Position numbers and translations under genes: made by a program. A stretch of 64,000 nucleotides of DNA from Lactarius indigo (taxonomy: Eukaryota; Basidiomycota; Agaricomycetes; Russulales; Russulaceae): positions 104,962 to 168,961 of the forward strand of contig JAFKAC010000113.1 of the NCBI GenBank assembly GCA_025766275.1, written 5' to 3'. Positions within the stretch are counted from its first letter, which is position 1, and every line of letters begins with the position of its first letter. Positions 24,008-36,340 of the stretch are shown piece after piece. The notes beneath the pieces are model-generated. The model saw only the letters and a program-made list of their open reading frames with translations. It was not told the origin of the DNA and did no database searches.

Positions 24008-27000
24008 TCAATGCTCAGATAGTAATTTGACGATCTTTGAATTTCTTCTCACTATTGCCCCGTCAACTGGAGTGTCGCCAAAGCTATTCAACGCGTTCAC
24101 ATTCCCACCGTGATTCAATAATAATCGCACGAGTTCCAGATGTTCGCCTTCGGTGGCATAGTGCAACGGGACTTGGTCATCTTCTTCGCTCGCATTGACC
24201 TCGGCATTGTGTTCAAGGAGTATTGCGGCAACCTCTAGATGCCCGTTGTATGCTGCAAAGTGCAGTGCGGTCCATTGATTGTCCTGCTGGGCGTTCACGT
24301 GTACGCCACGGCCGAGTAGCCACCGCGTAACATCATGAAAACCTCGGAGTGATGCCCAATGAAGAGGAGTTCGGCCCCTGTAGCCCTGGGTATTCACATC
24401 GGCGCCATTCTCCAGTAGCAACCACACAATCTCGATATCACCTTTGTCAAACGCCGCGTGCAAGGGAGTCCCCCAGACACCACCCTCGGTGTTCACGTCT
24501 TGTGGGCGCTTCGAAAGCACGTGTTCTACCAGGGCCCGGTTTCCAACCCGTACAGCGCAATATAAGGGGGATGCGTCTGGTTGTGCTGTGCTTCGCCCAT
24601 GCATTCGGCCAATGTCGTAGAGCCTGAGCCATGCAGCGAAATGCGGCTGGTCTGGGTCAAACAGATCATCAATCCCGTCCTTCACGTGCGACAAAACATT
24701 CTCGAACTTGACGTGGTCGGGCCAGTGCTTTGCTGCGTATTCGGCAAGGGGAAAGCCAACGACGCTATCGCGGTCGACTCGTTCATCTAGTCGGAGGAGG
24801 ACACCTAGAGAGGTTTGTGCAAGAATCGTGTGGGCAGATTCGAGGCGAATATGGAACCGGGACTCCACTCTAAGAGAATTCGCGAGACGATTTGACGTCA
24901 AGAATTCTTTCACGGAGAAGTGGGAGAACTGAACCACCTGGGAATGGCCATCCGTGACTACCATTACCAAACTGGAGCATGCTGATAGCACCGCTTCTTC
25001 GTTATCTTCCCACCGCCAATCCGCGTTCAACTTCGGGACCCCTCTCGCGTTGAAGTCGACAGCTAGGACTTCCGCAAGCTCCTCGACTCGAAGTGGACGA
25101 ACGGCCACAGTCAGGCATTGCAGAAGACGATAGGCGTGCTCTTTGTTCGCCCGGTTGATCTCCCTCAGTATCCGCTCGTATGTCTCATCCAGAGACTCAG
25201 GTAATTCCTCGAGGATGCCAGGTACGCTCGATGGGAAACAGTGGCGTAATATCTCCAATTGACAGAACACCCAACGAAACCTGCGCGGAATCTTCAGCAA
25301 GTATGATGAGAGAATAGCGACGGCCTTACATTCCATCGGCCTTGGCTGAGAGTGTTTTAGTGACCAAATCCCTTTCCTCCGATCTCCATCTCCGCATCCT
25401 TGAGTCCGAGGAAACAACCGAGCTAACATAGTTCGCGATATCTGCATTCTGTCCACTTTCATCGTGAAGAGAGATCCGGTGGGCCGCCAGTGGCTCAAGA
25501 GCATTGCGGATGTCGATTTCGGGACGACTCGTGATACACAAATGCAAGTTCGAAAGTTTCAACTCGACGAGTCCCTCGACAAGTCGCAGGACCTTTTCAC
25601 GAGGTGACGGCATCCCCGATGTGTTAATACATTCATCGACCGCGTCTAGGATGAGGTAGATCGGGGTTTGTCCGAGGGCCACGAGCATGGTCTTGAGACA
25701 CTGCGTGAGTGCGTCGTCATTTGGCTGTACTGAACCTCGACGGTGGGCAGAATACAAGGCATGAAGAATGTCGCAGTAAACATCGGACTGATCAGAGAGC
25801 TGGATGAGAAGAGAGGAGAGCAAAGCACGGGAGTCCTGCTTTCCGGTGTCCTTGAAGTCGAAATAAAAGTAGGCCATCGACGCAAACCCGGAGTTGCAGA
25901 CGTCTTCTATATCTTGGATGACCACGGAGCTGGACAAAATTACAGCTTAAACTCGACTATAGATGTAATAAGTCGAAGAGAAACAAACCTAAGAATGCTT
26001 TTCCCCGAGCCCGCTAAGAGACAGGAAGGCGTCAGTAGCAATTCAGTTGCAGGGGAAGGAACGTACGTTTTCCGTTAACCCACAACAGGCAGCCAGAGGC
26101 CCTCCAACCTTTGAAGGCGTCACCTCGAGTGAGCCATATTGTGGTACCCTTGTGGTGAGCACCACAGGCGGTGTTGTAATTGATGGACGGATCGGGGGGG
26201 GAGATCCAGTTTCGTAGGTCACGTCGAAGTTGGTTACCTGTTACGTATATGAGCAACCGCGACCGATGACAGCGGGCACTGAAAATCACTGACGATTCAT
26301 ATCGTCTATGGTGTTCACGATCCGTTGTATTTCTGTGCTTCTTTCTTTCCCTCCTAGGCAAGCCGAAGTGTGAGGATGGTGTATAGGACAGATGAGCACG
26401 GAATCACACACCCTCGACGATTAGCTTCACATCGTCGCTGATGACCCCCATCCGATCATCGACTTGCTTCACTCTGTCATCGACGGCCTGCACTTTGTGG
26501 TCAACCCGTTGGACCCCTTCGTCGACACCATGGACCCCCTCGTCGACACGCTCCACCTTCTCGTCGACGCCTTGCACCACCTTGTTGACACCCTCCACCT
26601 GGGAGCCAACGCCCGTCACCTTGTCGTCGACACCATGCGTTAGCCTCAGGACTTCTGCAGTCGCCATCTGGGCCTCTTCTTGCGTCAATCTGTCGAGTTT
26701 CTGCAGCGCGTCCTCGATATCTCGTCTCCCTACTAGTTTTTTGAGGAATTTCTCTAAATAAACTTTAATGAGATGAAATCAGAGTACAACGAGAAAATAA
26801 CATACTCGCTCGCCCTTGTCTAATCTCCTTGGTCGCTATCGCGAAAATAGACAGAACCTCAACCATAATCTTTACGATGACGTCCGTCATAGCTGCCGTT
26901 TGTGGAACTGCTGTATAGGCCTCGAGCCGTTCGAAGAAGCTCTCTATGCGTTCGAAGATGTCAATGAGAATGTCGTTGCTGGCAGCAACCTCCTTTGACG

Positions 27001-27458
27001 CCTGAATCATGATGATCGGGCTGTCATGATGGGCTACAAGGCGTGCTAAGCGGAGATACCCACCAGAAGCAGAACCCCGATTCCAGTAAATATCACTCTG
27101 GCGGGCGAGAACACCTAGAAAACGAGTGTGAGTGCGCAGATCCGGAACGAGGCAACATCCTGAGACCCACCAAGCCAACGCCCGCACCAAGTGTAGCGGA
27201 GAAGGCGTAAAGGACGTTTACGGTCGGATTGAGCCACTTTGTCAACCTCTCGTCATCTCTCCGGGACTGATCAAACTCCTCGACCTGGGCTCTAAGTACG
27301 ACAAGAATTGCATCGGGAGAATCGCAAGTCTCGAGGCGGGCGGCTAAGGGATGAGACGTGATGTCCTGCCCTGTTCGCTTTTTGTAGGATTTAAAGGCAG
27401 TCCTAAAGATATTTTCGAAGTTGGAGGAGGAGGTGCTTGGGCGAGGGGACTGAGACAT
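24008..27458 (-). CDS. Goodbye-NACHT-ankyrin STAND receptor (NLR), copy B
   Basis: Intact paralogue of 3764-7196 with the same nine-exon structure: 27458-27171, 27114-27064, 27001-26806, 26753-26412, 26353-26294, 26237-26067, 26013-25989, 25929-25330 and 25280-24008 (3,006 nt, 1,001 aa). Goodbye domain, P-loop GKPGSGKS, Walker B LILDAVDEC and FSHFSVKEFL are all retained. It has exactly one extra seven-residue unit in the VDxxV heptad array (exon 4 is 21 nt longer). The NACHT region is nearly identical to copy A, whereas the ankyrin repeats differ at about 40 of 160 positions by hand count. Its divergent DUF6535 partner is destroyed, so if the pair works together this receptor has lost its neighbour. 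Confidence 0.9.
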
Positions 27459-27609
27459 GGTGTAATCGTACTTTATGGTGTCGGTTGACTCGGTTCGGGT
27501 TGGGAGGTGAATTATAGTCAATGGGGCCAAGCTATCATGATATAGGCATCAAAGTGTCTACCACCCACTTACACGGTCCTTGCTGTTCTCACCTACCGCT
27601 CCCACGTCC
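27459..27609. promoter_or_regulatory. Bidirectional promoter, copy B, TATA interrupted
   Basis: Counterpart of 7197-7346. Where copy A has CTATATAGG, copy B reads CTATCATGATATAGG (27532-27546): six bases (CATGAT or equivalent) split the TATA element. The insert creates a TCATGA palindrome and resembles a transposon excision footprint. Confidence 0.5.
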
Positions 27610-28012
27610 ATGGTTATGCGCCGATACTCAGGACAGTCGATACAAAACCAGTCATCACAGAGAACACCTCGCGTTTTTGATGGCTCCGAACGTATTTTAA
27701 CCACCTTGAGAAAGGGACCTGCAGCTGGCCAATCGTCTCGTTCTCGAGCGTTCTAAAAGCAACTTCTAAATTCAACATACAAGACACATCTGCTGAACTA
27801 CAGCACAAGTTCTGTTCCCTGTGGATTGAAATCGTTCTCGAGGCTCAGGATGGCAATTGCTCTGCGATCATCGTCCCCAATACCCTCGAGTGCATTCGCG
27901 ACGTTTCGACGCTCTACATCAAGGTACCGGTCCCGCCCCAACAATTTCTTTGCCCCACCTAGTGGTCGTGACTAGCGGCCATCGTCGTATCCAGTGTGCA
28001 ATGCCCCTGGTC

Positions 28013-28034
28013 TAGTGATGTCAAAGTTCGGTTC
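28013..28034 (+). repeat. hAT left terminal inverted repeat
   Basis: 22 bases, exactly reverse-complementary to 36651-36672. It is preceded by the target duplication CCCTGGTC at 28005-28012. Confidence 0.95.
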
Positions 28035-28653
28035 AGTCTGGTTCTTTACCCTTTGTGGCTGAACTCCGGACCGGACCGAGGGTCCGGTTTTGGATATTGC
28101 CGAACCCCGAGCCGGACCCCGGTTCAGGGTTCACAATGGTCCAGTTCCAGTTCGGGGAGGCTGTGAACCCCGAACCGGACCTGAAGGGGATTTTGCGGTC
28201 CGGTTCCGGTTCAGGAGGTCGAACCGAACGCTAAATCGAGGTTTGGGACAACGACGCCGCTTCCCTTTCCTGATTTGCGCTTCTTGCGAATTCTCGTACC
28301 GATGTTTTAAAAATCATTTTGTAGTCCAGAGTCCATACTCTTACCCACGTCTGCCGGGTTTAGGGACACAGTATTCTAGGATTGTCAAGGCCGTGAACAG
28401 ATGTGCCACACTAGGTAATGCGCAAGGTGGACTGCACGGCTCAATAGTGATAGGTGTTGCAAGGGGTCACACATACTCCAGCTTGCAGTGCTTCAATCGG
28501 CCCTGGAACTTGAAGAGAAATAAGGCAAGTTGGTGACTTGGCGCCAATATATTCAGAGGAGACAAGCGGTGGAACGCAAAACGAACGACATGCTGCACGC
28601 TAGTATGCTATGGACTAAATACTGTATTTCTTCTATAGTCGTATTTTCTAATC

Positions 28654-31600
28654 TCACTGTAATGACTCCAAGATTGAGTCAACGTCGATTGGTTCAATCT
28701 CAGTGTCTCCAACATAGTCAATGTCTAATGACTGTACACGGGCGTCGAAGTGTTCTGCCACCTGTGTGACAGCAGAGATATGCCCGTTCCTGTAAGCGCT
28801 TTTGAGAATTTGAAGCCCCTCGAAGATTTCTGGGGTCAGCAAATTTCTTCGTGAGCAGCCGGTTATCCCCCCACTGCTAAATGCGCGTTCCGATGGTGTA
28901 GCTGATCCCTGGATTGCGAGGTAATCCTGGGTGATCCTCTTCAGTGTGGGGTATTTCGCATCGCTTTGGGTCTTCGTTTCCATATGCATTCATTAAAAGT
29001 ACGCTGGACACAAATAAAAGAACTCACCCCCCACCACGAAACGACATCGGCCACACTCTCGACCCCAGAATGTAGGTATTGCTTGAGTTCATCACGAGGA
29101 TTGCCATCCGCCTTCTCTTTTTGTTGGAACAGCTTGACAGCCTCCAGAAGGTACGAACCGCCGTAGTGGGCCGATGGCTTAGGCACAGGTGGCACAATGG
29201 TGTCTTCAGTACGTGTTGTAGTTTCCGGAGTAATATAATATTTGTTGAACTAACGAGTTGATATCGGTATAAGAACAATTGAATATTAAAAAGATCACGT
29301 ACCACTTCCTCAAGCTCCCTCATAGCAACGGCATATTGTTCGTGATCCCATCGGACTCGGAAATAAAGATCCTTGAGATTTGGATCAAGAACTGGTGTAG
29401 TCAGCTCAAAGTTAAGAACGAGTACAAGTGTGAGAACTCACCGACACATATGAAATAAGTAACGCGTGAGCCTTCGACACGAGTATACCACTTGCGAAGA
29501 TTCTTGAGTCCTTCATTCAGCGCGTCCTTCAGCTCACGGTATTGAATGTGATCAGCCATAGTCTCCCAGTTTTTGATGAGGAACTTGAAAGTTGAGAGAA
29601 CACGCCAGACGGTCGGGGTGTGCTCTTTCGAGAATGTCTGCTGAGCGTTGGACAGCTCCTGGTAGAGTATGAACAATAGAGAGAAGGCGGGAATTGGAAG
29701 AAAAAAAAACACACCCTTATGGAAGATTTGATATTTACGAGCCGTTCCCAGTCTTTCTGCGTCAGCTGAAAGTCGGCGTAGCTCCGCTGCCCGGTCAAGT
29801 TTGGGACTTGGTCGTTCGCATCTGCGAGCAGAACAAATTGTTCAATTCCCTGTAGGAGATAAGTGTCAGTGATTGAGATGATGAAAACGCGACACGCACC
29901 AATCGTAACTTGAGGAACCGGTCGAGGAAGCTGTAGAGGGACCCCCAGCAAGTTCGGATCCACACGATAAGCTCCAACGGCGCAGCCCCAACTTGAATGC
30001 AGGCCTCCCTGAAGTAGGCTCTGGCCTGCGGCGATTTATGAATCTGCAGTGCAACACACACACATTAGTGCAAACGCAAGTCCGGTGTGGAAGGAACTTA
30101 CCTGTTTGACCAAGGCAACTGCTTTTCCGAGTGAACTACCTGAGTCGAAGACCTCCTCGTCCTCGTCCTCGTCCGAGTTGTTATTGGGGTCCTCCAGGTC
30201 TGGCCTGGTAAAAGCGTTCCTACGATTCGTGTCAGAGCCTAAACCCGGTGTGACCTTCTGTATAAAGTGCTTCGCTGTGAGGTGGAGTGAGTGTTCCATG
30301 CACCTGAGAGTTCAATTAGAATGTGTTCGGGAATACCTGGATGTAGCAGGACTTACAACATATTGTGTTCTACGGCGCTCCACTCGTCTTCTGTAGCGGC
30401 AAGCTTGTTCTGGAGCACGCGAATAGTTGTCCGATTGACAGCTGCCCCATCACTGGTAAACCAGCCGATCTACGTGGGTTCCGAGTGAGTTACAAGAAGA
30501 GAGAGACAACGTGTTACGTTTCCTTACTGTACCGGTTGTGACTACGGCGGTAAGGTAGATTAGTCACGGACTCACGGCCTTAGGGCTTTATGATGTAGTA
30601 CGATAGGAGATTGCGCGTGATTGCTGACTGGACTCTGACTCGATCCTAGTACTAGTAGTAGTAGTACTAGGATTGCGGTACTTACGCGATACGTTGGACG
30701 CTATATTACTGTGACTCATAGCAGCGCTTGAAAGCCTGCTCTTTCTGTATTTAAGGTAGCTATGGAAGACCAAGGTACGCCATCTTGGTCTTCTTCAATC
30801 GTCACTTGTCTCGTCTCTTCTACTCTCATCTCTCGCCTTTGTCGGAAGTACCATTGTGCCTTAGTGTCTGCGAACATCTAAGAAGTTGCCTTCGTGCCAT
30901 ACGCCTTGAGCGTGATTAGCTAAGTAACAGTCGCCCTCATCCAAGCTCAAGTCGAGCTGACGCTGTGACGGCGTTACACAACGAAAGCGTTACCTTTCCA
31001 TGAAGCCCGTAGCTGTCTAGCGTACGAGCCAGGATGTCGGCGATATTCTTACCCGTGTGCCTACCCTTAATTTCCTCAAATATGAGCTGTTCACACTTGA
31101 GGCGCCATATGTGCGGTTGATCTGCTGGTGCATCTATATAGTGGGCCGTGACAGATAGATAGGGGTCTCCAGGTTCCGAGGTCCACGCGTCAAAAGTGAA
31201 CGATATCTTGCCAGGGGCTCTCTTCATGTTCTCACGCATTCTTCCCTGTGCAATGTGAACACGTCTAAGTACCTCGGCGCGAATTGTGTTGCGGGAGGGT
31301 ATGTCCTTCTCCAAAAGAGAAGGCTGACAGAACTTGAGGAGGCGGCGAAAAGCCCCACGCTCGACCAACAAGAATGCCTGAGGGCGGAAGAAGATCAAAT
31401 TATAAAGTATTATAATGTGCGTATTCACTCACCTCGTCTTCACAGACAATAAGCTCGATGATGTGGTCGAGTAAGCCTGCGGTTGTAAATGGAGGGACCT
31501 TCGGTTCGCGAGTGACCACGCCATCTAAACTTGTCTGGGTGAGACTACACGAAATGTGAACCGATTGTCAAGTGAATATGGGATAGCGGTGACGTACCTG

Positions 31601-32543
31601 CTGCTGCGTGAACCGGCAGGAAGGCGGGAGAGGGCGTGGGGATGTGGCTCGATGCCAAGTACTTTACAGCGTTTGCGATACAAGTTTACATGATGCCTAG
31701 AAAGGATCAGAAGATCACGCAAATAGAGAGTAGTAGATTACCTTGCAATATGCATCCGCAAAGAGCTCGTGCTTCCTGTCAATATGCACGAGTTCCAGTT
31801 GATCGAGAGATCCTTCCTTCAAATAACTTCAGTGAACGAAGGGAAAACAGGAAAATAAAATATACTCACTCGCAGATCGTGCACAAGTGTGCATCGGAGA
31901 TCTTGCCTGAAACCGGGTGCTTATACTCCTTTTTCCGTTTAAAGATAAGGAGGATATCTGCCGTAGGGTTTTGTCTTGGTTTGAAGTTCAGGGCCTGAAT
32001 AATCGATGAGATTATTTACGGAGATGTGAGTAGGCGACATACCTCATGGTCCGCATCTGCCATCGCCCTGATAGACCCATAGCCGCCGGTGGACATAAGA
32101 TTACCCACATCTTGTGACTCCATGGAAGCGTCACTGTCAGGCACGTTGGACACGAGGTCATTCACATCGTGTGTTGGCACCACGGAACTGTCATCGTCGT
32201 CGCCGTCGTCGCCGTCGTATGATGAGGCATCATCGATATTGACACTGATCTTGCGTGCGATGCGCCGATCTCCAGTAGACGTACTTGAGGCCTTGCGTTT
32301 GGCAGCTGGTTTAACACCTCTTGTCACTGCAGAACCCAAAGACGCCTCGGCTGCCTCAAGAGCTCGCCGAGATGGGCAATGAGCACGTCCTGATCGCCTA
32401 GCGCTGACAGCAGAACCACCCAAGCTCTGAGAAGGAAATGGGATCGACTCATCTGCGTCAAATGTCCAAGTCATCTCCAAGGCGTCCTTCAATGATCCAT
32501 CGGGTCGGACGGCGTGCCCCGGATCTTCTGTGTTCGAGGACAT
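28654..32543 (-). CDS. hAT transposase
   Basis: Multi-exon minus gene. It starts at MSSNTEDPGHAVRPDG (32543), followed by a basic/acidic leader. A BED-type zinc finger is split over an intron (HLCTIC ... HIDRKH, about 31,910-31,770). The catalytic core has ISFTFDAWTSE (first Asp), KIGWFTSDGAAVN (second Asp, across an intron) and CMEHSLHLTAKHF. The C-terminal dimerisation region has DVVSWWG, then YPTLKRITQDYLAIQGSATPS and ERAFSSGG with the third acidic residue, ending at 28654. All three acidic residues and the zinc finger are present and no stop was found in the exons checked, so the element may be recently active. Some middle exon borders (29,400-30,300) were not resolved. Confidence 0.8.
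30512..30978 (+). mobile_element. Solo LTR nested in a transposase intron
   Basis: 467 bp beginning TGTTACG and ending CGTTACA, flanked by the 5-bp duplication CAACG (30507-30511 and 30979-30983). A TATA-like TATTTAAGG lies near 30,748. No internal retrotransposon sequence is present, so it is a solo LTR left by recombination. Removing it restores a normal intron of about 53 bp between HGK and IGWFTSDG. Confidence 0.8.
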
Positions 32544-32784
32544 TGTCTAAAAGATGAGCTGGTTGTCGTAGGGACATACCTTGCTTTTATCCTTTTTTTG
32601 CCCCCTCTGTACGTTAACGTCGCAGAGGTGAAGAAGTGCATTTGAGGTGTTTCGAATTGACCTAGAGGACCGTGGAGGTGGTGAGGTAGCAAGAAAATAA
32701 CTCGTGATGAGAGGACAACCTGTCGGCCCGACACGTGACTGGGCTTCCCAGATCTGCGTTGACTCATGTTTCATCTTTTTTCCC

Positions 32785-33300
32785 ATCACTCGCTTCGATT
32801 TTTAACAAGCTTTCTTTCCTTCCCCCACCATCGTCTCACGTCTAGTTGCCTCTTTGCCTCGCCAGATGCCCAACTACTCCGACGTCAACGGCTGTCCTCG
32901 ACTACCTACACCATAGCCGACAATGCCGAGGTCAAAACATCGTCAAGGGTCGCGCATCAAAACACTCCCTGTCTTGCGGGCTGTCGTCAAGGGTCTCGCC
33001 TTCAGGCTGTCGTCAAGGATCTCACCTCAGAACATTTCCTCCATCCCCTGTCCGGCGGGGCCTTGTCATTGTATATACTTTCGGCGGCCAATGACCGGCC
33101 TGTTTGTCGGGAAAAGGTGTGCCGCATTAAATCATTCCTCGTCTCGCAGGCTGTCGTCAAGGGGTCCTGCCTCCAGGCTGTCGTCAAGGATCTTGCCCCA
33201 GAACATTCTCTCCATCCCCTGTCCTGCGGGCCCTTGTCGTTGTATATACCTTCGGCGGCCGATGACCAGCCTGTTTGTCTGAAAAAGGTGCACCACAATC
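32785..33300 (+). repeat. Leader-type repeat arm with internal tandem duplication
   Basis: This starts CCATCACTCGCTTCG, a pyrimidine tract, then CCCCCACCATC, then a start-like MPNYSDVNG reading. It matches, in inverted orientation, 35,590-35,893. Within it a ~125-bp unit is repeated (about 32,996-33,120 and 33,168-33,291; each contains AGGCTGTCGTCAAGGATCT and ends near AAAAGGTG). An early stop breaks the reading frame here, unlike the other arm. Confidence 0.6.
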
Positions 33301-33365
33301 TTAGTTTCTCTCTCGTACTATCTATCTACAGGGTTGGCCATTACCGCTCCTGTTGTTCCCTTCGT

Positions 33366-34243
33366 TTACATGCGTAGGCGCTTCCATCCCCCCTCCGGCA
33401 GCGGGGCGTTACTCATCATGGCAGCGACCCTCTTTTTGGCGTTGGCACGTTCTTGGGCTTCATCACTGTCAGGCTCGTTTTTATGTAAGTCCCCTGAGAT
33501 GATACGAGCGTTGGTGCTGTCGTCGGTGTCAGCTTGGCTTGAAGCTTGTAAGTTCGCTTTCCAATTGGCCCGGATGTTGGACCCCCCTGATACTAGTAGG
33601 GTGGCATTGCATCGCTTGAGGCCTTTAGTGGCATTCCTGGATACGGCAGTAAGTGAGAAGTCCGAGTATTCGGTCTCATCAGCCGAGCATTCGGTCTCAT
33701 CGTCACCGCCCAGAGACTCGCCCGGACAGCTTGCAACTCTGCTGTCCCCGAGGTTGCCCATCATGTCCGCGGCAGGCCTAGCTTCACAGGTCACTATACG
33801 CTACTAGGTCAATTGATCGCACTTACTCTGTGTCAGGTTTGGTTTCGGCAGTATCCAAGACCGAGTATTCGGTCTCATCGTCTGGGTATTCAGTCTCATC
33901 AGCCGAGAATTCGGTCTCATCATCACCGCCCAGAGACCCACCCGGACAGCTTGCGACTCTGCTGTCCCCAAAGTTGCCCATCATGTCCACGGCAGGCCTA
34001 GCTTCACAGGTCATTATATGTTACTAGGTCAAATGATCGCACTTACTCTGTGTCAGGTTCCGTTTCGCCAGTATCCAAGACCCTGAAAGACTTCATGTAC
34101 GTTGAAACGCTACTTAGGCTGGGGAGTTGAATTTCCGCCACTGATCTTGTTGCTGGCTTGGGACCCCCCTCAGTCATTGTGATCCACGCGATGGCCACCT
34201 GACGCCTTGCATTGGCATGTGATAGACGTATCCCAACAGGCAT
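33366..34243 (-). CDS. hAT cargo ORF with duplicated middle exon
   Basis: Predicted three-exon minus gene of unknown function. Exon 1 starts MPVGIRLSHANARRQVAIAW and ends in GETEPDTE at a GTAAGTGCGATC splice donor. Exon 2 (TCEARPAVDMMGNFGDSR ... DTAETKPDTE) ends at the same donor sequence. Exon 3 repeats CEARPAADMMGNLGDSR and continues to KRVAAMMSN and WKRLRM. Exon 2 plus its intron (about 200 bp) is therefore a tandem copy of the start of exon 3. The protein is acidic in the repeats, with DETEYS-type runs and a basic end. No known domain was recognised. Confidence 0.5.
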
Positions 34244-35130
34244 GTTGGAGACTCGGGGAGGATGGAAGAGGCGTGGCGTAGGGTAATAAATAAATAAAGG
34301 TGTGTGTCTCTATCTTCGATCATTCGATTTTCTTATGACACCACTCGCAATCCTGTGTGTCGCACAATGAAGTCAGAAGCACCGATGAACATGAATTGGC
34401 AGGGTGGTGCTAATGCCCGAGAAAGGCGGACGTTGGACAGGCGACTGAAACGACTGAGTGGTTTCAAGGCTACTACAGTACATAAGAGTCTTATGTACGT
34501 CACACGGACAGTGCAACACTTGGACAGGATTGTAAGTGACAACATAACGAACCGAATATATAGTGTTGTAATAGACCGAGTGTATGGCGTCTGTGTATCC
34601 CTGGGGTCCAAAAATCATGTAAAAGCTGTTTCGTTGACGGGTAGAAACAGACTGACCTTTGTTTTTTTACCCCCACACCACACCTCTTCCATTCTCTTTG
34701 AGACGGGGTCAATCTTGTCTGGGAGACGAACCGGATACGGGCCCATATGCGCTCATGCATGCCTCCGCGGTGACTGCACCTGAGCCTGGGTGCGCGTAGA
34801 CTAGCGACTCGAGCGCTCTGACCATTACCTCGGGAATGGGATTGTGTTGGGCAAGAGCGTGGCAGAGTGGATCCATGTAGCGCTACCCATCCTCGGGCTC
34901 TTCCATGTGGTGTCGATCTTCCTCGACCGCCAGAATCCCACAGTAGAGTAATGACGTCGACAAGATTACTAAGTCCCGTAGTCGAGAGCGTGCATAAGAA
35001 GCCTCGAGGGGGATGGTGCGTTGCCCAGTAAAGGGCTGCAGGCGGGCACGCATGAGTGAAAACACATACCTAGGGCCCTAGGGCTGCAGCGGCAGACAGC
35101 CCCCCTGTCGTGACTCCTATTCTGATTATT
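34244..35130. other. hAT interior, unassigned
   Basis: Contains a 159-codon plus-strand ORF (34,304-34,783) and open minus frames at 34,690-35,065, none with a recognisable domain and each overlapped by others. I cannot say which, if any, is expressed. Confidence 0.4.
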
Positions 35131-35589
35131 AGTTAGGGTCGTGCTTTCGAGCTCAAATGTATTTTATTAAACGCGAGTTCAACCCTCATATACCTCAAGC
35201 AACAGTAAGTAGGGGTGGTGTAGTCGAAAATGCCAAGTCGAGATTGGGCTGGTAGATATCGCAAGTAGGGGAAAGTAAGTAAGTAAGTAAGGAGGGGCTT
35301 TAGCGACAGAGTCCGTGAGTCGGAAAGGTGAGGATAACACGCGTAAGCGGGTCCCAAGGTCCGCGGTCTTGAATGAAGCCGGAACCAGGAAGGCCAGTGA
35401 AACGGGGTAAATGGGTAGCGCAAGAGGGGTAAGTAGACGAGACATGTTGGTCCAAAACGAACGTGAGAAAGAACGATATTGGCCAAAGAGGCAGTACGAG
35501 TTGGTTTTGACAAGGCACGCAGTGCACTGGAGGAAGCGAAAAGTAAGAGATTCGAAGGGTCGAAGGGAGGTTTGAGGCGTACCTTTGCT

Positions 35590-35893
35590 TGAGACAAAGA
35601 GCGTGACACAAGGCCTGTCAGCCGAGGGTATATGCGTTGACAATGTTGCACGGTTGTGCGAAAGTTAGGTAAAGAAAGGCTCGCAACACGGGGAACAGAA
35701 GGGAGTATGTTTTGAAGTGAGACCCTTGGCGACGTTTTGAGCGAGTTGCCTTCGGGTATGGTGTGGGTGGACGAGGGCCGTCGGAGTCGGAGTGGTTGGA
35801 CATTGGGAAAGGGCAAAGGAGCGACTGGGGTTGAGACGAGATGGTGGGGGAAAGAAAGAAAGAAAGTTGGAGAACGAAGCGAGTGATGGGCTT
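35590..35893 (-). repeat. Leader-type repeat arm, inverted relative to 32,785-33,300
   Basis: Reading the minus strand: CCCATCACTCGCTTCG, TTTCTTTC repeats, CCCCCACCATC, then an ORF starting MSNHSDSDGPRPPTPYP and KATRSKRRQGSHFKT, closely related to the other arm but without its stop. The two arms look like promoter-plus-first-exon copies facing opposite ways. Confidence 0.55.
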
Positions 35894-35969
35894 TTGATAA
35901 ATGGCGAAGACCGCTGATCTTCCTTCCGAGGATGGAGAGCCAAGTCACGTGTCAGGCTGATGATTCTGA

Positions 35970-36340
35970 AACGACCGAAAGCACTTACAAGGGCTGCGGC
36001 ACCCTCACACTGCACAGGCCGCCAACATCCGCGGTTGTTGGTGCTGTCACCCAGGAGGCAAAATTAAAACGAAAGAATGAATCTATGATTAAAGAGAATG
36101 AGGACATACCGAGTGGAAGCTGTTCCGCATGAAAACAGCTCTATGCAAAGCCCGAGGGCTAACTGGTTGGCCGTCGATCTTGCCGTCGATGATGATGTCT
36201 TGATCGTTTGGCCAAAGGCCTGCAGTGTTGGCAAACTGCGTGAAAGGTGCCTTGAATCAGTCTTCAGGTAGCGGGAGCAATTTACTGCATTGAACGGCCC
36301 GTTGTAGGGCGAGACAAAGGACTTGTGGTGGTGACTGTGG
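35970..36340 (-). CDS. hAT cargo gene fragment, unknown product
   Basis: Two apparent exons on the minus strand. One encodes KAPFTQFANTAGLWPNDQDI and SPRALHRAVFMRNSFHS. After a 60-70 bp GTATGT...ACAG intron, a second gives APTTADVGGLCSVRVPQPL before a GTAAGT. Splice signals and codon flow support a real coding unit, but no family was recognised and both ends are unclear. Confidence 0.35.

Noticed and set aside
34304..34783. 159-codon plus ORF in the hAT element as a gene
   Set aside because: No domain, no splice or promoter context, and comparably long overlapping minus frames; left as unassigned.
35275..35292. AAGT microsatellite
   Set aside because: A few short tetranucleotide units only; no sign of function beyond low complexity.
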